Part shown: positions 16,348 through 23,294 of the stretch, one piece after another | Layout: each line of letters starts with the position of its first letter | Numbering within the stretch: the first letter of the stretch is position 1 | Assembly: GCA_035454885.1 (NCBI GenBank) | Contig: DATIGE010000045.1 | Location: 1-41,486 of the forward strand | Length of the DNA stretch: 41,486 nucleotides | Direction of reading: 5' to 3' | Source of the DNA: a bacterium | GTDB taxonomy: Bacteria; UBA10199; JACPAL01; GCA-016699445 | Position numbers and translations under genes: made by a program | Notes under the pieces: model-generated | What the model was told of the DNA's origin: nothing | Databases searched by the model: none | Seen by the model: the letters and a program-made list of their open reading frames with translations, nothing else

Positions 16348-18285
16348 ATGAATCGACATGCGGTTTTCGCCCTTTCCGCCCTTTGTCTGTCGTCGGGTTT
16401 TTCCCTGTCTCGCGCGGCGACCGCGGCCACGATCACCGTCAATACGACGGACGACGAGCAGAACGCCGACAGCGACTGCTCGCTGCGCGAGGCGATCATC
16501 GCCGCCAACACCAATGCCGTCGTCGACGCCTGCGCCAAAGGCGACTCGGGCGCCGATTCGATCGTTGTTCCGGCGGGTTCCTACCTCCTCTCCCGGACGG
16601 GAACCGGCGAAAACGCGGCGAATACGGGGGATCTCGACATCACCGAAGACCTCACGATCACCGGGGCCGGGGCCTCGACGACGATCATCGAGGGCGGCGC
16701 CGGCACCGTCACCACACCGGACCGGGTCTTTCACGTCCTCGGCGGTAACGTGACGTTTCAGGACCTCACGATCCGCAGGGGCGACGCGGGCGCCGGAGAC
16801 GGCGGAGGGATCGGCAACGAAGGTCCGGGGTCCCTCACCCTCGAACGATGCAACGTCTTCGACAATCTGGCGGCGTCGGGAGGCGGACTCTCAAACATAA
16901 TGGCCTCAGCGACATTAACCGTCACCGACAGCCAGATCAGAGGCAACCGCTCCTCCACATCCGGTGGAGGCATCGAAACGGCCAGTGCGACCAATCTGAT
17001 GAGCGGATCGACCCTTTCCAGCAACCAGGCAGTTTCCGGCTTCGGCGGAGGGATGCATTGTTCCGATAGCGGGGCCGGATCGAGGACGACGGTTACCGGC
17101 AGCACCATCTCGGGAAATCAAGCCTCCGTCAACGGCGGGGGCCTCTACAGTTCGGCCGAAACCGCCGAGATCATGAATTCGACGGTCTCGGAAAACCTTG
17201 CTGCGAATGTCGGGGGAGGTGTCAGCGTCTCCGCCAAAACCGTCGCCCTGACGGGGTCCGCCTTTTTAGGCAACCTCGCCGCCAACGGACCCGGCGGCGG
17301 ATTCGTGGGAAGCGCCAGCTTGGCCGGAACCTCTCTTTCCATCACCGATTGCTCGTTCGAAGGAAACTCCGCCATGTTTACGGGAGGTGGAGGGACCACC
17401 ATCGCGGAAACCGTGACGATAACGGGCTCAACGTTCCAAGACAACATCGCCGGAACCGACGGAGGCGGCTTCATGTCTTCGGCCGCGAACGGCGCCACCA
17501 TCGATGTCGTCAACAGCACGTTTGCAGGCAACACGGGGCTTGAGTACGGGGGAGGCATCTTCATAAGCTCCGAAGATGCCTCTTTCACGAATGTCACCCT
17601 CTTTGATAATTTCTCCGACAGTCTCTTCGGTGACGCCGGCGGAATCTACTTTGACGGCATCCATGAGGCAACTCTTCGGAACACGATTATCGCCGGTAAC
17701 TTGGGTGGTAACTGCGGGGGAGGAGGGACATTTACTTCCTTGGGGCATAACATCGAGAGCGCCAACGACTGTAGCCTGGCTCCCGGGGAGTGGATCAACA
17801 CGGATCCCCTTCTCTCCATTCTTCAGGACAACGGCGGCGCGACATTGACCTTGGCTCCCCTGCCTGGAAGTCCCGCCATCGACGGCGGCGACGATACCGG
17901 CTGTCCCCCCGCCGACCAGCGCGGCATCCCCCGTCCCTTGGACGGAGACGAGGACGGGATGGCCGCCTGCGACATCGGGGCCGTCGAGTTCAGTCATTGT
18001 GGGGACGGTTTCGCCGACGCGCATGAGCGAGAGGAATGCGACGACGGCAATTCCGATGATACGGATGCCTGCACGAACACCTGTACAAATGCGGTCTGCG
18101 GCGATGGATTCGTCGAGGCCGGCGTCGAGCAGTGCGATGATGGCAATACCGTCGATGCTGACGGCTGCAGCGCGACGTGCACAACCGAAGAGGGAGGAAC
18201 CACTGGAGGCACCACAGGGGGGACTGCCACCGGCGGCACTAGTGGTGAAGATGGCGGAGGCGGCGGATGCAGCTTGGTCCGATGA
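16348..18285 (+). CDS. Exported CSLREA / beta-helix / choice-of-anchor Q protein with GGGCSLVR tail
   Basis: 645 residues from the ATG at 16348; the frame is open upstream but crosses the terminator. The start is supported by a GGGGGCT stretch and by the signal peptide beginning there (1-26, …RAATA-ATI). It has the canonical motif [11 protein letters not shown] at Cys44, which names the CSLREA domain. Beta-helix rungs run to about 520. The choice-of-anchor Q block reads [25 protein letters not shown]…[11 protein letters not shown]…DIGAVE. Two DUF4215 repeats ([18 protein letters not shown]… and [17 protein letters not shown]…) follow, then a TTGG-rich linker and GGGGCSLVR. No catalytic motif was seen. 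A GGTGTAAA box lies 23 bases upstream of the start. It ends 73 bp before the hydratase gene with no terminator visible. Confidence 0.88.
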   Translation: MNRHAVFALSALCLSSGFSLSRAATAATITVNTTDDEQNADSDCSLREAIIAANTNAVVDACAKGDSGADSIVVPAGSYLLSRTGTGENAANTGDLDITEDLTITGAGASTTIIEGGAGTVTTPDRVFHVLGGNVTFQDLTIRRGDAGAGDGGGIGNEGPGSLTLERCNVFDNLAASGGGLSNIMASATLTVTDSQIRGNRSSTSGGGIETASATNLMSGSTLSSNQAVSGFGGGMHCSDSGAGSRTTVTGSTISGNQASVNGGGLYSSAETAEIMNSTVSENLAANVGGGVSVSAKTVALTGSAFLGNLAANGPGGGFVGSASLAGTSLSITDCSFEGNSAMFTGGGGTTIAETVTITGSTFQDNIAGTDGGGFMSSAANGATIDVVNSTFAGNTGLEYGGGIFISSEDASFTNVTLFDNFSDSLFGDAGGIYFDGIHEATLRNTIIAGNLGGNCGGGGTFTSLGHNIESANDCSLAPGEWINTDPLLSILQDNGGATLTLAPLPGSPAIDGGDDTGCPPADQRGIPRPLDGDEDGMAACDIGAVEFSHCGDGFADAHEREECDDGNSDDTDACTNTCTNAVCGDGFVEAGVEQCDDGNTVDADGCSATCTTEEGGTTGGTTGGTATGGTSGEDGGGGGCSLVR

Positions 18286-18302
18286 CTCCGTCTTCGAACG
18301 GA

Positions 18303-18331
18303 TTGACAACCTGCGCCCTTCCCTGCGAAAA
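18303..18331 (+). promoter_or_regulatory. Possible promoter of mesaconyl-CoA hydratase gene
   Basis: A perfect TTGACA (18303-18308) lies 50 bases before the ATG. The 17-bp-spaced -10 (CGAAAA) is poor. Cotranscription with the upstream gene is an alternative. Confidence 0.3.
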
Positions 18332-18358
18332 GCTTCGCTCCGAAAGGCGGAGGTCACC

Positions 18359-19537
18359 ATGTCCGAACTCAAGGTCCCGGCCACCAAACAGACCGAAAAA
18401 TCCAAGGAGGCCCCTGTCGACCTCGCGAAGGCCAGATACCCCCAATACGGCCGGGTCCTCGAGGACTTCGCCGAGGGCGAGGTCTTCTGCCACCCGCGCG
18501 GGTTGACCATCGACCGGGCCTTCGCCGTCGAGTTTGCCACCAACTTCATGGAGACGAACCCGCTTTATTTGAACGCGGAGTTCGCCAAGTCACACGGCTT
18601 TAGGGACCTGGCCGTCTCCCCCCTCATGGCGATGAATGTCGCCCTCTCCCTGGGCGTCCAGAACGACTCCGAGAAGGCCATCGCGAACCTGGGTTATTAC
18701 GACGTCCACTTCCTGAAGACGGTCTATCCGGGCGACACCCTCCGCGCGCTCACCAAAGTCCTGAAGCGCCAGGAAAAGGGCGAAGGAAAGCCGGGCATCG
18801 TGACGATCCGCACGATCGCTTTGAATCAAAAAGACGAACTCGTGCTCCAATACGACCGCAAGATCATGGTGGCCCCTGCCGGCAAGAAGAGCGACCCCTC
18901 GACGACCTCGGGGCAGCCGTTTCCGGAGGTAAAGAACGTCACCGACATCGTCCTCAACATCCCGCAGGCCTTCGGCAAGTACCCGGCCAATCTGACGGGC
19001 ACGCGGTCCTACTTCGAGGACTTCGCCGTCGGCGACATTATCGTCCACGCCAACGGCCGGACCATGACCCAGGAGCACATCCCGTGGACCTACCGCGTGA
19101 TGAACACGCACCCCCTCCACTACGACCGCCTCTACTCGACGGGCCGGACGGGACCGATGAGCGGCGAGCCCATCATCTATGGGGGACTCGTCTTCGCGTG
19201 GCTCGCGGGACTCGCCTCGCGGGACGTGAGCGAGAACGCGATCTGGGACCTGGGATACACCGAGGGCTACCACACGCAGCCGGCCTATGCGGGCGAGACG
19301 GTCTATGCGATCACGAGGATCCTCGCCAAGGACGAGGGGCCAGCCGGGACGAACGCCGGGATCGTGACGATGCAGTTGATCGGGATCAAGAATATCCGCC
19401 CGAAAGAAGCGTTGGAAAAATTCGGCGCCGATCTCTTCGTGAAGGAAAACGACAAGAAGGATTTGGGGAAGGAGAAGATCCCCGAGAAGATCTTCGAGAT
19501 CGAGCGTCGGCTCTTGATCAAGAAGCGGCCCTCTTGA
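18359..19537 (+). CDS. mch: Mesaconyl-CoA hydratase (beta-methylmalyl-CoA dehydratase), double-hotdog MaoC family
   Basis: 392 residues from the ATG with GGCGGAGG seven bases upstream. Two MaoC-like hotdog domains lie in tandem: about 30-180 ([23 protein letters not shown]…[25 protein letters not shown]…[11 protein letters not shown]) and about 200-360 ([24 protein letters not shown]…[10 protein letters not shown]…[13 protein letters not shown]…AYAGETVYA). The double-hotdog layout and length match mesaconyl-CoA hydratase, which hydrates mesaconyl-CoA to beta-methylmalyl-CoA between methylsuccinyl-CoA dehydrogenase and the lyase. Asp/His pairs in the RTMTQEH and HPLHYD regions are the likely catalytic sites. 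It converges on the next gene with only six bases between stops. Confidence 0.88.
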   Translation: MSELKVPATKQTEKSKEAPVDLAKARYPQYGRVLEDFAEGEVFCHPRGLTIDRAFAVEFATNFMETNPLYLNAEFAKSHGFRDLAVSPLMAMNVALSLGVQNDSEKAIANLGYYDVHFLKTVYPGDTLRALTKVLKRQEKGEGKPGIVTIRTIALNQKDELVLQYDRKIMVAPAGKKSDPSTTSGQPFPEVKNVTDIVLNIPQAFGKYPANLTGTRSYFEDFAVGDIIVHANGRTMTQEHIPWTYRVMNTHPLHYDRLYSTGRTGPMSGEPIIYGGLVFAWLAGLASRDVSENAIWDLGYTEGYHTQPAYAGETVYAITRILAKDEGPAGTNAGIVTMQLIGIKNIRPKEALEKFGADLFVKENDKKDLGKEKIPEKIFEIERRLLIKKRPS

Positions 19538-19543
19538 TTTCGA

Positions 19544-21082
19544 TCACCTGCGCCGGAAGATCAGACGCTGATACCAGGGCTTCGCCGACATCTCGCGCTT
19601 CTGCGGGGCGTTCTTGCACTGCGCGTTGCATGTGTCGCCGGGTTTCCCATTGTTCGCCCCGTGGTCGCATTCCTCGAACCCCTCGACCTTGCCGTTGCCG
19701 CAGATTGGAAGCAGCTTCAGAACGGCCTCGGGCTTGATTTGAACCATGGGAGTCTGTTCCAAGACCGTCCCGCCTCCGCTCGGCGCCGGGGCCTCCAACT
19801 GACAGATCCCGCTGCATCCGTCGCCGCTGACGGTGTTGGCGTCGTCGCATTCCTCCGGAAATTCTCCATTACCATTGCCACAAATAGGATACCATGAGGC
19901 GCTTGGAGCCGTTGCTTCATAGGCTCCGATATCGGCGCCTGCTACGCCATCCCCGTTCCCGTCCACGGAACGGACGTATCCTCTTTGATCCCCGGCAATC
20001 CCGATCATCCCAGACAGGACATCCGCGGCGTCGATGGCTGGGCTTCCAGGTAAGAGGGCGTAAGTTTCCGTGAGTCCGCCATTGTTAGCGAGACCTTTGG
20101 GATCAAAAAGAGGATCCGCAATCAAATCGTACGGACCTGACACGCAAGTAGCGTCGTCATCGAGATTGTAGCCTTGCGAAAAATACGCCCCGCCAGACAC
20201 GCAGTTGCCGCCGGGACCGTTCTTTGCAATCGCGGAATTCCGTAAAGTCAACAGAGCGGCAGCGCCGGAGGACGAGAGGCCGGCCCCCTGCGGAGAAGTG
20301 TTCTCCGCTATTGTCACGTGGTAAAAGGTCGCAAGAGCGGCATTGTCAGCGCCGCCGCCGTATCCCTGAGCGGAGTTCCGGGCAATGGTCGAGTTTACCA
20401 TCAACATGCTCGAACTATTATGAACCCCGCCGCCCGCGAGATGGGCTGTGTTATCGTTGATCTGGGTGTTCGTAATAATCAATTTCTTCCCCGCATGGTG
20501 AATGCCTCCCCCTAAACCGAGACCTGGGCCCGCCTGATTGTTTGCGATGACGCTGTATTGAACTGACAAGGCGCCTCCCTGAGGAGCGACCGCGATGCCG
20601 CCACCCGCATCCTTCGCTTGATTGTTCGTCACGTGACAGTTGATGATCGAGAGAGTGCCGGGAACGGTCAGGGTGGCGGCGGGTCCGGTGAAAAGGATGC
20701 CGCCGCCCATCGAGTCGGAATGACCGTTCTGAATCGTCATCGAGCTGAGTACAACATCTCCCGCACCATCATTTCCCGAGACATGAAAGACTCGCGAGGC
20801 GCCGCCCCCGTCGACCACCGTCAAATTGAACCCCGCCCCCTCGAGTGTCAGGCTTTTCTTGATCGTCAACTGGCCCTTGGCGGGATCCAAGACGTAGGTC
20901 CCCGGCGGAATCTTGATGACGTCCCCGTCGTTGACGGCCGGATGCATCAGCCAGTAGCGCAGCGTCCCCACCGAGCCGTCGTCCGCCAGGTTTGTTACGG
21001 TGAACGTCGCCGCGCCCGCCGTCGAACCCCACAAACACGCAAGAATCGCCAAAAGCGACCATGCCTGAATTCTCCCGCCCAT
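19544..21082 (-). CDS. Exported beta-helix / choice-of-anchor Q protein without the Cys tail
   Basis: 512 residues from the ATG at 21080-21082, chosen because CGGAGGGGG precedes it and the signal peptide (1-24, …STAGA-ATF) starts there; the frame is open for 19 more codons upstream. A beta-helix spans about 70-330. The choice-of-anchor Q block reads [24 protein letters not shown]…DQRGYVRSVDG…DIGAYE. Two DUF4215 units follow (CGNGNGEFPEECDDANTVSGDGC… and CGNGKVEGFEECDHGANN…CNAQC). Unlike its five relatives it has no poly-Gly/GCSLI end; it finishes in a basic, aromatic tail KPWYQRLIFRRR. It is the only one of the six on the reverse strand. This suggests a different fate at the cell surface, or a separate acquisition. 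Confidence 0.85.
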   Translation of the reverse strand: MGGRIQAWSLLAILACLWGSTAGAATFTVTNLADDGSVGTLRYWLMHPAVNDGDVIKIPPGTYVLDPAKGQLTIKKSLTLEGAGFNLTVVDGGGASRVFHVSGNDGAGDVVLSSMTIQNGHSDSMGGGILFTGPAATLTVPGTLSIINCHVTNNQAKDAGGGIAVAPQGGALSVQYSVIANNQAGPGLGLGGGIHHAGKKLIITNTQINDNTAHLAGGGVHNSSSMLMVNSTIARNSAQGYGGGADNAALATFYHVTIAENTSPQGAGLSSSGAAALLTLRNSAIAKNGPGGNCVSGGAYFSQGYNLDDDATCVSGPYDLIADPLFDPKGLANNGGLTETYALLPGSPAIDAADVLSGMIGIAGDQRGYVRSVDGNGDGVAGADIGAYEATAPSASWYPICGNGNGEFPEECDDANTVSGDGCSGICQLEAPAPSGGGTVLEQTPMVQIKPEAVLKLLPICGNGKVEGFEECDHGANNGKPGDTCNAQCKNAPQKREMSAKPWYQRLIFRRR

Positions 21083-21196
21083 AAAAATCCCCCTCCGGAA
21101 CTGGTGAAGCAATCGCGAGACCAAGGGCATTCGACGCAACCAGCAATCAATTCAGCAGGTTAGAAATCGGTTATGCAAGAAAGTCCGGATTTATTC

Positions 21197-21227
21197 TCTC
21201 ATTTTGATAATTCTTATCATTCTGAGA
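21197..21227. promoter_or_regulatory. Nested dyad resembling a Fur-type operator
   Basis: TGATAAT-T-CTTATCA (21205-21219) matches the Fur 7-1-7 consensus TGATAATnATTATCA at all but one position. An outer pair TCTCA (21197-21201) / TGAGA (21223-21227) extends the symmetry. It lies between divergent genes, 115 bases from one start and 110 from the other. Confidence 0.4.
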
Positions 21228-21270
21228 AATCGCAACCTTTGCCGGCACACCGCGATATAGGGCGCCCCCA

Positions 21271-21295
21271 CACCGAAGCCCTCCGGTCTTCGGTG
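21271..21295 (+). promoter_or_regulatory. Hairpin in the leader of the methyltransferase-like gene
   Basis: CACCGAAG (21271-21278) pairs perfectly with CTTCGGTG (21288-21295) around a 9-nt loop, 35 bases before the ATG. There is no T-tract, so it is more likely a leader structure or protein site than a terminator. Confidence 0.4.
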
Positions 21296-21329
21296 CGATC
21301 AGGCTTAAAGATTTGATGAGGAGCTGAAC

Positions 21330-22085
21330 ATGTCCGCCATCCCCCCGGCACCCGCCTTTTCGTGGACCAACGTCGCTCAAACGGGCGTCTTTCCCAATCT
21401 GGGGGTTGGATCCGTCCGCTATCTCACGGCCGGCATGTCCGAGACGGTCAAAGCCCATGAGGCTTCAACGCTCTACAGTCCCGCGGATACCTATCCTGTC
21501 ATGGACGCCGGACCCGACCTGGAGAGGACGGAGGAGCGGATCCTGGAATCTTTTCCCTTCTCTTCGGAGCGATCGCCGCATGTGGCCCTCTTCGGTCCCG
21601 GCCCCTCGAAAATCGACCCACTTTACGCGCGCCGGCTGATAGATCGCATCCAAAGCCGGTTCGGGAGGCCGTCACAGCTGACCCTGTTTGACAGGGACAT
21701 GAGAGAGGAAAGTCTCCCTTTCTACGAAGGATTGGACTGGGGAGACCATCGGGCGGATTACCGGTTCGGATCGTCGGGGGAACTCAAAAATGTCCGCAAC
21801 CTGCGCGCGGACCTGATCCTCGCGTTTCACCCGAATCTTATCTATGACGTCTTGCTGGATACGTTGTCGGAAAATCTCGTCCCGGGCGGCCTGTTTCTCT
21901 GGCAGGAGGATTTTTGCCCTTACCAGACAGCCGGCGACTTGGAGGTCATTCTTCAAATGCTGGGCCGATACTTTCCTCCGTCGTTCGAATTGATCCAGGA
22001 GCCGATCGCCGGACCGCTCGTGCCGACCTATTTTTCCCGGATCCTGAACTCGCACATCGTCAGCTTCCTGATCCAGAAACAGTAG
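21330..22085 (+). CDS. Putative SAM-dependent methyltransferase-like protein
   Basis: 251 residues; ATG preceded by GATGAGGAGC. The middle part reads as a Rossmann-like unit: VALFGPGPSKIDPLYARRLIDRIQ could be a glycine loop, LTLFDRDM a strand ending in an acidic residue, and ADLILAFHPNLIYDVLLDTLSENLVPGGLFLWQEDF resembles motifs IV-VI of class I methyltransferases. No signal peptide. The N-terminal 70 residues have no recognised motif. The family is only suggested by these patterns; substrate unknown. Likely the first gene of a set with the next unknown gene and possibly ethylmalonyl-CoA mutase. Confidence 0.6.
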   Translation: MSAIPPAPAFSWTNVAQTGVFPNLGVGSVRYLTAGMSETVKAHEASTLYSPADTYPVMDAGPDLERTEERILESFPFSSERSPHVALFGPGPSKIDPLYARRLIDRIQSRFGRPSQLTLFDRDMREESLPFYEGLDWGDHRADYRFGSSGELKNVRNLRADLILAFHPNLIYDVLLDTLSENLVPGGLFLWQEDFCPYQTAGDLEVILQMLGRYFPPSFELIQEPIAGPLVPTYFSRILNSHIVSFLIQKQ

Positions 22086-22161
22086 CCCCGCTGTCCCATT
22101 CTGTCACATTTTTCTCGCAACTAGACTAACTGACATGCGATGAGGACCGGAAAGGATAAGA

Positions 22162-23259
22162 ATGTATCCCATTCATTGCCCCGTCGTCAGCGCGCTCGGT
22201 CCGGTCATTCATCTCGGGGCCATCGAACAACCGGCGAGCGAAGCACTGAATTTGTTTTCCAACCATCAGGGGGGGCTCTCGGCCCCCCTCATTTCCGCAA
22301 GCTGGGCCAGCATAACATCCGTGGGCATGTCGTCGCTGAACATGGCGGACTTCATCTCCTCCATGCGGCGCCTGAACGACGAAGCCGAGGCCCTGGCGGT
22401 GCGTTACCGCGAGATCGAAGGTCGGACCCAAAGGGATCCGCAAAGGGATTCTTCGACGCGGATCCAGGCGGCGACTCCCGGTCCGCATCGAGCCCCGACC
22501 TTTCCGGGCCTTTCCCTGTCTGCGGCCCTCCTCGACGAAATGCGCCTGAAGGAAATGAGGCTCAATCATCCCTTTCGCGCACCCTCCTCGCCGGCCTCTC
22601 CCAGCCGCTCCCGGTGGCACCTCTCCGTCCTGTCCCGTGGACAGGGAGGGCTTTTCATCAACGAGGACGGCCGGGCGATTCATATCCGGCAGGTTTTGAA
22701 TCAGTCCGTGGTGCTGGGATACGGTTGGTACCATTCGCTCATGCACTATCTCGAATTCGACGCCACTTATACCGCCGGCCGCTCGGTGGCCCTCTTTGCG
22801 AATGGGGAGGTCCATCGCACCGACTTCACCATGGATTGGTTCTCCGGTCTCGTCCGCTCGATGATCGCCTTTTACTCCGCCACCGGTGAATCCGTCGACG
22901 CCAGAATCCGGATCACCGGCAAGGATGCCAGACACCAGCCCGTGAATTTGCAAGGCTTGGGAACCGAGGCGGCTTTTCTCGGTCGCTCCTTCCGGCTGCT
23001 CAGCCTCTCGGACCCCTTCACGATCGAGACGGAAAAGGTGGCGGACGGCTTCCGCGACAGGAATCTGAGCGCGGTCAGCGCCGCCGTGCCCTTGGCGGAG
23101 ATCCGTCACGAGATCGAGGGGAACGAATTTCGCCTCCGAAGGAGCTACTACCGTCTGCCCAAGAGCGCCGTCATCGGGGAGACGGACCTGCCCGACGAGA
23201 TCCGGACGAAACTCCGCTTTTCGCGCCCGTCCCCGACCCGCTCCCCGTCCCGTCCTTGA
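22162..23259 (+). CDS. Uncharacterised protein upstream of ethylmalonyl-CoA mutase
   Basis: 365 residues; not recognised. ATG preceded by GGAAAGGATAAG. No signal peptide or membrane helix. The first 60 residues are hydrophobic/Gly-Ser-rich, 70-90 looks helical (MRRLNDEAEALAVRYREIEGR), and 90-165 is Pro/Ser/Arg-rich and probably disordered. From 165 there is a folded-looking part with aromatic strands (YGWYHSLMHYLEFDATYT, MDWFSGLVRSMIAFY). The tail is Pro/Arg/Ser-rich. It ends 35 bp before the mutase gene, so cotranscription is possible, but a separate mutase promoter region is also visible. Confidence 0.65.
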   Translation: MYPIHCPVVSALGPVIHLGAIEQPASEALNLFSNHQGGLSAPLISASWASITSVGMSSLNMADFISSMRRLNDEAEALAVRYREIEGRTQRDPQRDSSTRIQAATPGPHRAPTFPGLSLSAALLDEMRLKEMRLNHPFRAPSSPASPSRSRWHLSVLSRGQGGLFINEDGRAIHIRQVLNQSVVLGYGWYHSLMHYLEFDATYTAGRSVALFANGEVHRTDFTMDWFSGLVRSMIAFYSATGESVDARIRITGKDARHQPVNLQGLGTEAAFLGRSFRLLSLSDPFTIETEKVADGFRDRNLSAVSAAVPLAEIRHEIEGNEFRLRRSYYRLPKSAVIGETDLPDEIRTKLRFSRPSPTRSPSRP

Positions 23260-23269
23260 CCCTTCGGGT

Positions 23270-23293
23270 ATGATTTCCTAAGCTGGAAATCAT
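23270..23293 (+). promoter_or_regulatory. Perfect 9-bp dyad abutting the ethylmalonyl-CoA mutase start
   Basis: ATGATTTCC (23270-23278), TAAGCT, GGAAATCAT (23285-23293), ending one base before the mutase ATG. TTGACC (23256-23261) lies 17 bp upstream of TAAGCT (23279-23284), so the dyad would surround the -10 box. Operator or translational hairpin; inference. Confidence 0.5.
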
Positions 23294-23294
23294 C

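Noticed and set aside
17999-18358. Upstream extension of the mesaconyl-CoA hydratase reading frame
   Set aside because: It would overlap the exported-protein gene by almost 300 bases; the ATG at 18359 has a good ribosome site and begins the family-length protein.
23270-23293. Cobalamin riboswitch before the B12-dependent mutase
   Set aside because: The gap to the previous gene is only 35 bp and no B12-box sequence is seen.
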